DNA of 5,045 nucleotides. Origin: Phycisphaerales bacterium. GTDB taxonomy: Bacteria; Planctomycetota; Phycisphaerae; Sedimentisphaerales; Anaerohalosphaeraceae. Every line of letters starts with the position of its first letter. The first letter of the stretch is position 1. The stretch spans positions 1 to 5,045 of the forward strand of contig DSDR01000268.1 in NCBI GenBank assembly GCA_011048645.1, read 5' to 3'. A program made the position numbers and the translations under genes. Shown here piece after piece: positions 1 through 5,045 of this stretch. Under the pieces are notes generated by a model. That model was not told the DNA's origin and made no database searches. It worked only from the letters and a program-made list of their open reading frames with translations.

Positions 1-354
1 GAGACCAATGACCCCACCCGAACGGCAACAGCTTGGGTTGACCTGCTGGTAGGCCAGACGCTGGGCACGGCCAGCAGCGTGATCGGCGGCCCGCTGGATG
101 TTATCGCACGCGGGGACGGTAATGATGATATTGGAATCAAGGGAACCTATGACGATCAGATGACCATCATTAATTTCAACAGCGGGACGGTTGGCGTTGA
201 CGATATGTTGTTCATCCAGATCGCCTTTACGGGCACCGATGCGACCAACCCATTCGTGGGCATTGACAATGTTTCGGTTGTCGTTCCCGAGCCGGCAACG
301 CTGTCGATTCTGGGATTAGGCGGATTGGCGCTGCTGCGCCGACGTCGTGCGTAA
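1..354 (+). CDS. PEP-CTERM sorting domain protein, 3' part only
   Basis: The frame is open from base 1 to the TAA at 352-354, giving 117 visible residues; the start lies outside the window. The last ~22 residues form a textbook PEP-CTERM signal: V-P-E-P-A-T, a short hydrophobic span (about residues 99-111) and a terminal R-R-R-R-A. Such proteins are exported by Sec and then processed by an exosortase at the cell envelope. The region before it is rich in Gly, Asp, Thr and beta-branched residues and ends F-V-G-I-D-N-V-S-V, the usual last strand of jelly-roll-like domains placed before PEP-CTERM tails. The substrate or ligand cannot be read from this fragment. A GTG at 79 lies in frame but has no visible ribosome site, and the frame continues upstream of it, so it is not the start. 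Confidence is high for the sorting signal and low for any function. Confidence 0.9.
   Translation, partial: ETNDPTRTATAWVDLLVGQTLGTASSVIGGPLDVIARGDGNDDIGIKGTYDDQMTIINFNSGTVGVDDMLFIQIAFTGTDATNPFVGIDNVSVVVPEPATLSILGLGGLALLRRRRA
286..351 (+). other. PEP-CTERM exosortase sorting signal
   Basis: Codons CCC-GAG-CCG at 286-294 encode the Pro-Glu-Pro motif. A Gly/Leu-rich hydrophobic segment and four consecutive Arg residues follow just before the stop. This is the three-part architecture (motif, membrane span, basic tail) recognised by exosortases. An exosortase gene must be elsewhere in the genome; none is in this window. Confidence 0.9.
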
Positions 355-615
355 TGTCGATACGACCGGAAGACGGTAAACGAAGAGTACGATCATAGTG
401 ATGATGCTGAAGGGATGGCGGCGGCTCGGCCTGTCCGGGCTGCTGTCGTTCCCTGTAACAAATGTTCCGGTTGGAGGACGATGTGAGTTAGGAATGCGGC
501 ATGCGGCCAAGCAATTGTGTCTGCGATGAATAAGATCAGGGATTTTGTCAGCGGGAATATCAAGGCGCTTTTTACGGGAAGCGAGCAACGGAACAGTGAA
601 CAAGAAAACAAATGA

Positions 616-634
616 GCAGCGAACGATTCGCTGC
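616..634 (+). other. Perfect 8-bp hairpin in the 5' leader
   Basis: GCAGCGAA (616-623) is followed by CGA and then its exact reverse complement TTCGCTGC (627-634). It sits 22 bases before the Shine-Dalgarno of the 670 gene. No run of T's follows directly (CGATAGAGTTTAATATTTTAG), so it is not a classical terminator. It could be a leader structure affecting mRNA stability or translation, or a weak terminator for upstream transcription. Confidence 0.5.
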
Positions 635-656
635 CGATAGAGTTTAATATTTTAGC

Positions 657-661
657 GGAGG
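657..661 (+). promoter_or_regulatory. Shine-Dalgarno GGAGG for the 670 gene
   Basis: GGAGG lies 8 bases before ATG 670. It is a strong match to the anti-Shine-Dalgarno at good spacing and supports ATG 670 as the start, which also places a complete signal peptide at the N-terminus. Confidence 0.8.
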
Positions 662-669
662 TTTTCAAA

Positions 670-2619
670 ATGAGAACGAAATTAATTGCAGGCTTGATGA
701 TTTTGGCGGGTCTGTCCCTCACGGCTGGCGCAGCGACGTTCACCGCCGGCAACCCCCTGTTTGATCAGGTGGCCGACCAAGCCAACGGCTGGGGACAGAC
801 ATTTACCCCAAACGCCGGTTTGATAAGTCCGGAGGGTTTCAGTGTTCCGGATACGGTCTATCTGCTGGACTGGAGGTATTTCCGGTCGCCTTCGAGTGTT
901 CCCCAGGGCGGCCAGACCTATCTGGCGGTTTTTTCGGCGTTGACTGTCGCCGAGATGACCGAAGCCACATTGGTCGGCGTGTCAACCAACGCCCTGGATA
1001 TGTCAGCGTTTGCCCCCGGTGATCTGATGATATGGGAATTTGATTATCTGGAGCTGGATGCCAATACCCAGTACGCCATGATGTTTGTCCAGTATGTGGG
1101 GGGCGAAATCACTTCCGGAATTCGCGGCGAGGTTCGGATGACAACAGGCAGCCCCTACGACGGCGGCGGCTGGATTCGTATCGATGAAATCGCCAATAAC
1201 TGGGACAGTCAGTTTCAGGCGACCTACACCGTCAGTCAACGCGAAGTTGCCGGCAATCCCTATCCGGCCAACGGTGCGATCAATGTGCCGACCGAAGTGA
1301 CGCTCTCGTGGGAGGGTCCGGAGGCCTATGAGGCCTTATCTTACACGGTGTATCTGGATCCGAACGAGCTGAACCTGACGGCTCAGGATGCGATGTATTA
1401 CAGTCCCGCTCAGCAGGAGTTGACGTTTACTCCCGATCCGGTTCTGAGTAATGACATGACCTATTACTGGCGCGTCGATGCCATTGAGCCGAATGAGCCG
1501 ACGCCGGTCGTGCATACCGGATCGGTGTGGTCGTTTTCGACGGTTACGGCCAGAGCCCTGATTACGACGCATCCTGCCAACACGTCCGTACCCAAAGGCG
1601 GCACGGCTGAATTCTTCGTGGAAGCGGAGAACACGACGATGTATCAGTGGTACAAGGTGCTGCCGGACGGCAACAGTGTGCCGATAGGGGAGAATTCGCC
1701 TGTCCTGACCCTGGAGAATGCTCAGTATGACGATGAAGGTGAATATTACTGCGTTGTGGATAATGAGCGCCAAGTACCGGCGGCATCGAATCCGGCGCGG
1801 CTGATGATTCGGCGTCTGGTGGCTCACTGGCCGCTGGACGGCACGCTTGAGGCGATTGTATCCAAAGAGGGCGAGAACTGGGACGGCGTGTATATTGAAG
1901 AAGGCGAACCGGCAACAGAGCCGGTCAGCTATGTTGAAGGTGCGGATGGGACGCCGCAGGGCGCTGCACGATTTAATGGGATCAGGGTAGTTCGGATTCC
2001 GGACAGTGCGGAGCTTTTCAATTTCCATCCCAATGGGCTGACCGTAACGGCCTGGGTAGCCGGTCCGTCGGGACGCGATTACCGCAGGGCGGTCAGTAAA
2101 ACCGGTTCCTATGCGATCGGAAAAGGCCAAAACGAGCAAATTGCGACGCTTCTGGATGGAGGCCCCTGGGTCACGGCGGTGCCGGGCGATCAATCCGACG
2201 GCTGGCGGTTTGCGGCGATGACCTACGATCCGGCGACGCAGGAGCGGCGCACCTACGGAATCTATAATAATGGGGATGCGTTTGAGGTTCTGCAGGATGT
2301 CGCAGGAGTTCAAGGGACGTTGTTGTCGGGACAAACCGATCTGCTGATCGGCGGCGCTTCCGAAACAGATTCCCAGTTAGGTTTTACCGGTTCCGTCGAT
2401 GATGTCCGAATCTATAATTATCCGCTGTCGCTCGATGAGATTATCGAGGTCTATCGTGAAATGAAGGATAAAGATGTCTGTGCCCGATTTCCTGAACTGG
2501 ATATCGCCGGTCCGACCGGTGTGGGGCCTGAACATCGGGATTGCCGCGTCGATCTGTACGATCTGGCGGTCCTGGCGGAGAACTGGCTGGACAGTAATGT
2601 CGTCAGGAATGTGGATTAA
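670..2619 (+). CDS. Secreted Fn3/Ig/LamG protein with dockerin-like tail, copy 1
   Basis: This 649-aa protein is complete. Residues 1-21 are a Sec signal peptide ending A-G-A before A22. Residues ~22-188 are a beta-rich domain I cannot name with certainty; its L-E-L-D-A-N-T-Q-Y-A segment recalls choice-of-anchor/jelly-roll domains. Residues ~195-292 are Fn3-like (P-A-N-G-A start, T-Y-Y-W-R-V-D at 264-270, V-W-S-F-S-T end). Residues ~296-378 are Ig-like (Y-Q-W-Y-K at 325-329, D-E-G-E-Y-Y-C at 355-361). Residues ~383-597 are LamG-like (L-V-A-H-W-P-L-D-G start, D-D-V-R-I-Y at 577-582). Residues 604-640 are the dockerin-like tail. No catalytic motif is evident, so a binding or adhesive role outside the cell is inferred. 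The LamG middle is divergent, with T-Y-G-I-Y-N-N-G-D where a Y-V-D/N-G turn is usual. The 657 gene follows after 37 bases and is a paralogue. Confidence 0.92.
   Translation: MRTKLIAGLMILAGLSLTAGAATFTAGNPLFDQVADQANGWGQTFTPNAGLISPEGFSVPDTVYLLDWRYFRSPSSVPQGGQTYLAVFSALTVAEMTEATLVGVSTNALDMSAFAPGDLMIWEFDYLELDANTQYAMMFVQYVGGEITSGIRGEVRMTTGSPYDGGGWIRIDEIANNWDSQFQATYTVSQREVAGNPYPANGAINVPTEVTLSWEGPEAYEALSYTVYLDPNELNLTAQDAMYYSPAQQELTFTPDPVLSNDMTYYWRVDAIEPNEPTPVVHTGSVWSFSTVTARALITTHPANTSVPKGGTAEFFVEAENTTMYQWYKVLPDGNSVPIGENSPVLTLENAQYDDEGEYYCVVDNERQVPAASNPARLMIRRLVAHWPLDGTLEAIVSKEGENWDGVYIEEGEPATEPVSYVEGADGTPQGAARFNGIRVVRIPDSAELFNFHPNGLTVTAWVAGPSGRDYRRAVSKTGSYAIGKGQNEQIATLLDGGPWVTAVPGDQSDGWRFAAMTYDPATQERRTYGIYNNGDAFEVLQDVAGVQGTLLSGQTDLLIGGASETDSQLGFTGSVDDVRIYNYPLSLDEIIEVYREMKDKDVCARFPELDIAGPTGVGPEHRDCRVDLYDLAVLAENWLDSNVVRNVD
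2479..2589 (+). other. Dockerin-like single repeat, copy 1 (residues 604-640)
   Basis: The segment runs C-A-R-F-P-E-L-D-I-A-G-P-T-G, then a loop R-D-C-R-V-D-L-Y-D and a helix ending N-W-L. Compared with a dockerin calcium loop, D624, D628 and D631 occupy positions 5, 9 and 12, but P620 and H622 occupy positions 1 and 3, and Cys replaces the usual Gly at position 6. Only one repeat is present, whereas cellulosomal dockerins have two. I therefore call it dockerin-like, not a dockerin. Confidence 0.6.
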
Positions 2620-2644
2620 AGGCGATTGAAAAATTATGTTTGAC

Positions 2645-2650
2645 AGGAGA
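2645..2650 (+). promoter_or_regulatory. Shine-Dalgarno AGGAGA that fixes the start at 2657
   Basis: AGGAGA ends 6 bases before ATG 2657. An in-frame ATG at 2636 would add seven residues (M-F-D-R-R-T-I), but this Shine-Dalgarno would then lie inside the coding sequence and no comparable site precedes 2636. Starting at 2657 also gives a standard signal peptide (M-K-N-K-S-K-S-L-V...). Confidence 0.75.
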
Positions 2651-2656
2651 ACGATT

Positions 2657-4594
2657 ATGAAGAATAAAAGCAAATCACTGGTTATGGCGATTTTCATCGC
2701 CTTGTGTTCGGTTGCCTTTGCGGACACGTTTACCGAGACGTTTCATGGTATTGAGCCTCTCTTTAGGACCAATCAGGCGGCCTTCTTGTCGCATGTGATC
2801 ACGCCGGCCAAGGCCGCGCTGGATCCGGCCGAGACGGTGGTTCCGGATGTGATGTATCTGCTGGACTGGACCTATGCCAAATCATCCAGTGGATTCGGCG
2901 CAACGGGCGAAGCTTATTTGGGTGTGTTGACCTGGGACGGCAACCTCAACAACTCCACAATTGTCGGTATTTCAACCAATACGGTGAATATGGCAGCCAC
3001 GCCCAATACCTACCCTGATTCGCTGATGACATGGGAGTTTGATCATCTCCCCCTGAATAAGGACACCCAGTACGCCATTGTGTGGCTGGTTCCGGGCGAA
3101 GAAGAAGGGACGTGGAATCTTGTCACCGGCGGCGTCGAACTGGAAGTCAGCACGGCCTATCCCTGGGGCGGTGTTATCCAGGTCGGTTTTACTACCATCA
3201 ATCAACCCAACTGGAATCCTCATTTTATCGCAACGTACAGCACCGTGACCCCCTATGTCAGCTCGCCTGATCCGGCCAACGGCGCGGATAATGTACCGGT
3301 GGATGTCGAGTTGAGCTGGGCCGGCCCGAATGCGTACACGGCGGCGGGATACGATGTCTATCTTGACCCCAACGAAACGCTGGTGGCCGAAGGCGATCTA
3401 TCGGCGCTTGAGGCTTCGACGGACCAAACCGCCGTTCCGGTTTCGCTGCTGAACGGAACGACGTATTATTGGCGGGTTGATGTGTATGAGCCGAATGACC
3501 CGGCGCCGATTCGGCATACCGGGCCGGTCTGGTCGTTTACGACCGTGCCTGCCGAGGCGATTATCGTGCAGCACCCCGCCGCTCAGACCGTTGACATCGG
3601 CGCTGCAGTGGAGTTGTCGGTGCAAGCCCTGAACGCAGAAACCTATCAATGGTACAAAAACGGCGAAGCGCTGAGCGGTCAAACCGCTTCGACGCTGGTC
3701 ATTGAGAATGTGCAGGTCGCCGACGAAGGGTTCTATCACTGCGTGGCGGACAACACGCTGAACGTTCCCGCCGTTTCAAATACGGCTCAGTTGCTGACCC
3801 GACGTCTGGTCGGCTGGTGGAAGCTGGACGGCAATCTGAACGATTCGATCAGCGAGGTCTATCCCGGTGCGCCGGCATATCACGGTGCGGCATTCGATCC
3901 GAACTTTGTTGAAGGCATTGACGGATCGGCGCTGGAGATGTACGGTGATCCGGCTGACGTTGTGAATCTCGCCGACACCGCGGAATTTTACAATTTCTAT
4001 CCGCGCGGCTATACGGTCAGCGCCTGGGTGCAGACCGAAGTGGTTAGCCCGTGGGGCGCGTATGTGTCCAAGCAGGGCGGCCAGCCGGGAGCCGCCACCG
4101 GGTTTATCCTGACCAAAAATGCGTCCGGTCAGGCGACCCATACGCTGCGTCAGTCGTTTGGCGACCTTCACTCCAATACGCTCGTTGCCGACGGCGATTG
4201 GTATTTAGTGACCGGCACGTATGACGCCGCCGCCGGCCAAGGCAAGGTCTATGTCAACGGGGTACTCCGTAATCAGGCCACCAGCGCCGGCGTGCCGCAG
4301 CCCAATGCAGCGAATTTGATGTTCGGCGCAGAATGGCCGGATGGAAGCGTGCCGCATATCGGCCGGCTGGATGACGTCCGGATCTGGAGTTATCCGCTGG
4401 ATGCGTATGAAGTGGCGCAACTGTACGTCGAGCATGAGCCAGACGAAGAAATTTGTGTGGAATATCCGGAATTCGACATTGCCGGACCTACGGGAATCGG
4501 TTCGGAGCACCGTGATTGCCGTATCGACCTGTACGACTTTGTTGCCTTTGCCCAAAGATGGCTGGAATGCAATATTGTGCCGGAATGCCTGTAA
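2657..4594 (+). CDS. Secreted Fn3/Ig/LamG protein with dockerin-like tail, copy 2
   Basis: From ATG 2657 the protein has 645 residues. Residues 1-22 are a Sec signal peptide (basic n-region, hydrophobic core, A-F-A before D23). Residues ~23-196 are the same unassigned N-terminal domain as copy 1, sharing Y-L-L-D-W, W-E-F-D and D-T-Q-Y-A-type motifs and an F-x-A-T-Y close. Residues ~203-297 are Fn3-like (T-Y-Y-W-R-V-D at 269-275). Residues ~301-382 are Ig-like (Y-Q-W-Y-K at 330-334, D-E-G-F-Y-H-C at 356-362). Residues ~384-592 are LamG-like and more typical than copy 1, with a V-Y-V-N-G turn and D-D-V-R-I-W at 572-577. Residues 600-645 are the dockerin-like tail with four Cys (600, 621, 638, 644). 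No enzyme motif is evident. The 37-base gap and lack of a promoter or terminator in it suggest co-transcription with copy 1. Secretion and binding roles are inferred from the modules. Confidence 0.93.
   Translation: MKNKSKSLVMAIFIALCSVAFADTFTETFHGIEPLFRTNQAAFLSHVITPAKAALDPAETVVPDVMYLLDWTYAKSSSGFGATGEAYLGVLTWDGNLNNSTIVGISTNTVNMAATPNTYPDSLMTWEFDHLPLNKDTQYAIVWLVPGEEEGTWNLVTGGVELEVSTAYPWGGVIQVGFTTINQPNWNPHFIATYSTVTPYVSSPDPANGADNVPVDVELSWAGPNAYTAAGYDVYLDPNETLVAEGDLSALEASTDQTAVPVSLLNGTTYYWRVDVYEPNDPAPIRHTGPVWSFTTVPAEAIIVQHPAAQTVDIGAAVELSVQALNAETYQWYKNGEALSGQTASTLVIENVQVADEGFYHCVADNTLNVPAVSNTAQLLTRRLVGWWKLDGNLNDSISEVYPGAPAYHGAAFDPNFVEGIDGSALEMYGDPADVVNLADTAEFYNFYPRGYTVSAWVQTEVVSPWGAYVSKQGGQPGAATGFILTKNASGQATHTLRQSFGDLHSNTLVADGDWYLVTGTYDAAAGQGKVYVNGVLRNQATSAGVPQPNAANLMFGAEWPDGSVPHIGRLDDVRIWSYPLDAYEVAQLYVEHEPDEEICVEYPEFDIAGPTGIGSEHRDCRIDLYDFVAFAQRWLECNIVPECL
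4454..4588 (+). other. Dockerin-like tail, copy 2 (residues 600-644)
   Basis: This matches the copy 1 tail without gaps over 42 residues, with 26 identities counted by eye. The loop reads S-E-H-R-D-C-R-I-D-L-Y-D, so D620, D624 and D627 occupy calcium-loop positions 5, 9 and 12 while positions 1 and 3 are Ser and His. Unlike copy 1, the tail continues W-L-E-C-N-I-V-P-E-C-L, adding a second pair of Cys. Residues 600/621 and 638/644 could form disulfides after export. Confidence 0.6.
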
Positions 4595-4645
4595 TATGAG
4601 CTGACATACAGTCTATTCGGTGCAGATGGACAGCATTTATGGAAA

Positions 4646-4705
4646 GGGTTCCTGTGCGGCGATGTATTGCTGCGGTTGCCAACGCAGCCTCTCGCACAGG
4701 AACCT
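4646..4705 (+). repeat. Nested inverted repeat after the tandem pair
   Basis: GGTTCCTGTGCG (4647-4658) is repeated as its exact reverse complement CGCACAGGAACC (4693-4704), 12 bp perfect, plus a G-T pair at 4646/4705. The enclosed 34 bases contain a second stem, GCTGCG (4669-4674) with CGCAGC (4683-4688) around an 8-base loop. The transcript could fold into a two-tier hairpin. It starts about 50 bases past the stop at 4594, and TTTT follows at 4709-4712. It may be a terminator or 3'-end stabiliser of the two-gene transcript, or one copy of a dispersed palindromic element. Confidence 0.65.
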
Positions 4706-4712
4706 GTATTTT

Positions 4713-4733
4713 CTGTGTCGGCGCAGGGTTTTT
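4713..4733 (+). terminator. Candidate intrinsic terminator
   Basis: CTGTG (4713-4717) can pair with CGCAG (4722-4726), including one G-T pair, around a TCGG loop; GG and then TTTTT (4729-4733) follow. The stem is short but can be lengthened by T-G pairs at its base. Its position, after the large inverted repeat and before the next promoter-like site, fits the end of the tandem-pair transcript. Confidence 0.45.
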
Positions 4734-4751
4734 GAATAATCCAATCGAGTC

Positions 4752-4780
4752 TTTACTGCCGGTTGTATTGCGGTTAGAAT
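4752..4780 (+). promoter_or_regulatory. Candidate sigma70-type promoter for the 4855 gene
   Basis: TTTACT (4752-4757, four of six matches to TTGACA) is separated by exactly 17 bases from TAGAAT (4775-4780, five of six matches to TATAAT). It lies just after the candidate terminator. Transcription would start near 4787, leaving a leader of roughly 35-70 bases depending on the start codon. This is a consensus match only. Confidence 0.35.
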
Positions 4781-4841
4781 TTGTTCAGCGATTAGGATCA
4801 TTTTTGAGAGCGCAATGTTGAATGTCAGTGAAACCACAGAG

Positions 4842-4847
4842 AAAGGA
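4842..4847 (+). promoter_or_regulatory. Shine-Dalgarno AAAGGA favouring GTG 4855
   Basis: AAAGGA lies 7 bases before GTG 4855. The competing in-frame ATG at 4822, directly after an in-frame TGA at 4819-4821, has only a weak GAGAG about 11 bases upstream. The GTG start gives a signal peptide of normal length, so it is preferred, but the ATG start is not excluded. Confidence 0.5.
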
Positions 4848-4854
4848 ATTTAGT

Positions 4855-5045
4855 GTGTTTTCGCAATCGGTCCGACGATGGTATGGTGTATTTTGGGTGG
4901 TGATGTTGGCGCTGTGCTGTTCTGCGGGTGCTGACCGTTATGATGTGCAAACGGTCAAAATACCTGACGGTTACGACCATGCTCAGAAAATTGAACTGTC
5001 CGGCAGCGTCCTTCCTCACCCCAGGCAGATGAAATGGTTTGAGGA
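4855..5045 (+). CDS. Secreted protein, N-terminus only; possible GH29 alpha-L-fucosidase
   Basis: Sixty-three codons are visible and the frame runs off the window. Residues 1-26 form a Sec signal peptide (R-R near residue 7, core V-F-W-V-V-M-L-A-L, A-G-A before D27). C21 and C22 do not sit in a standard lipobox, since Leu or Cys precedes them. The mature start contains I-P-D-G-Y-D...I-E-L-S-G-S-V-L-P-H-P-R-Q-M-K-W-F-E. From memory of the family, a P-x-P/E-R-Q-x-x-W-x-E segment leads into F-x-x-F-I/V-H-F/W-G in many GH29 alpha-L-fucosidases, which release terminal fucose from glycans. The defining residues, including the nucleophile Asp, are beyond the window, so the family call is an inference. 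An alternative start at ATG 4822 would add 11 residues. The gene appears to have its own promoter, separate from the tandem pair. Confidence 0.7.
   Translation, partial: MFSQSVRRWYGVFWVVMLALCCSAGADRYDVQTVKIPDGYDHAQKIELSGSVLPHPRQMKWFE

Larger units (their letters stand above)
355..669. other. 315-base intergenic region and leader of the tandem pair
   Basis: No convincing gene is present on either strand. The region contains short open stretches (a 42-codon one at 401-529 and a 29-codon one at 526-615), neither with a good ribosome site. A perfect hairpin lies at 616-634, an A/T-rich stretch at 641-654 and the Shine-Dalgarno of the next gene at 657-661. I found no clear -35/-10 pair. TTGTCA at 545-550 resembles a -35, but nothing suitable follows at 16-18 bases. 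There is also no stem plus T-run that would clearly end the PEP-CTERM gene; GTCG-ATA-CGAC at 356-366 is too short to count. Confidence 0.6.
670..4594 (+). repeat. Tandem gene duplication (670-2619 and 2657-4594)
   Basis: The two proteins are nearly equal in length and share the same module order. Conserved segments line up throughout: V-P-D...Y-L-L-D-W, L-M-x-W-E-F-D, D-P-N-E, T-Y-Y-W-R-V-D, H-T-G-x-V-W-S-F, Y-Q-W-Y-K, R-R-L-V, D-D-V-R-I and D-I-A-G-P-T-G. Similarity is clear but well below identity, and it is lowest in the middle of the LamG module. The duplication is therefore old or the copies have diverged quickly. Confidence 0.9.

Noticed and set aside
327..340. GGCGC-TGCT-GCGCC hairpin near the end of the PEP-CTERM gene
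   Set aside because: It encodes the Leu/Arg part of the sorting signal and has no T-run; a coding by-product.
481..486. ATG-TGA start-stop pair preceded by GGAGG (473-477)
   Set aside because: Spacing to the ATG is only three bases and no longer frame follows; most likely chance.
401..529. 42-codon open frame overlapping ATG 526 by ATGA
   Set aside because: There is no good ribosome site, the composition is Arg/Leu/Gly-rich from GC-rich DNA, and no domain is recognisable.
1336..2334. Long 332-residue open frame on the minus strand opposite copy 1
   Set aside because: It is the Arg/Pro/His-rich shadow of a well-supported plus-strand gene with clear domains; the protein reads like antisense translation.
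2620..2656. Possible separate promoter or terminator between the paralogues
   Set aside because: The 37-base gap holds only the Shine-Dalgarno of copy 2; no hairpin or -35/-10 pair is visible.
4639..4821. 60-codon open frame across the inverted repeat
   Set aside because: It lies over the hairpins and terminator, has no ribosome site and no protein-like features.
4917..4926. Lipoprotein signal around the two Cys (C21-C22) of the last gene
   Set aside because: The residue before each Cys is Leu or Cys, not Gly/Ala/Ser, so no standard lipobox; A-G-A before D27 fits signal peptidase I better.

Overview
The window looks like part of a Phycisphaerae-type planctomycete genome (Sedimentisphaerales or a relative). 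This is inferred from protein style, not from a marker gene. It combines a PEP-CTERM sorting signal with large secreted proteins built from Fn3-like, Ig-like and LamG-like modules. Those proteins end in a Cys-containing dockerin-like tail (D-C-R-V/I-D-L-Y-D ... W-L), a combination common in that class. All genes I can support are on the + strand.

Layout. (1) 1-354 is the C-terminal end of a secreted PEP-CTERM protein. (2) 355-669 is a 315-base intergenic leader with no convincing gene. It holds a perfect 8-bp hairpin at 616-634 and a strong Shine-Dalgarno for the next gene. (3) 670-2619 and 2657-4594 are two tandem paralogues of 649 and 645 aa, 37 bases apart and probably one transcript. Each has a signal peptide, a beta-rich N-terminal domain I do not recognise with certainty, an Fn3-like module, an Ig-like module, a LamG-like module and the dockerin-like tail. 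(4) 4595-4854 holds a 12-bp perfect inverted repeat enclosing a second stem, then a compact hairpin followed by five T's that could be an intrinsic terminator, then a promoter-like pair. (5) 4855-5045 is the start of another secreted protein. Its first mature residues resemble the entry to the catalytic domain of GH29 alpha-L-fucosidases, but the active site lies outside the window.

Working picture (inference). This is a surface and extracellular locus: one protein is handled by the exosortase/PEP-CTERM route, two modular proteins are suited to binding glycans or other surface partners, and a likely exo-acting glycosidase follows. No CRISPR array, tRNA, rRNA, transposase or defence gene was seen. 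The most unusual points are the tandem pair with its unassigned N-terminal domain, the dockerin-like tail that lacks half of its expected calcium ligands, the loss of a C-terminal Cys pair in the first copy only, and the nested inverted repeats after the pair.
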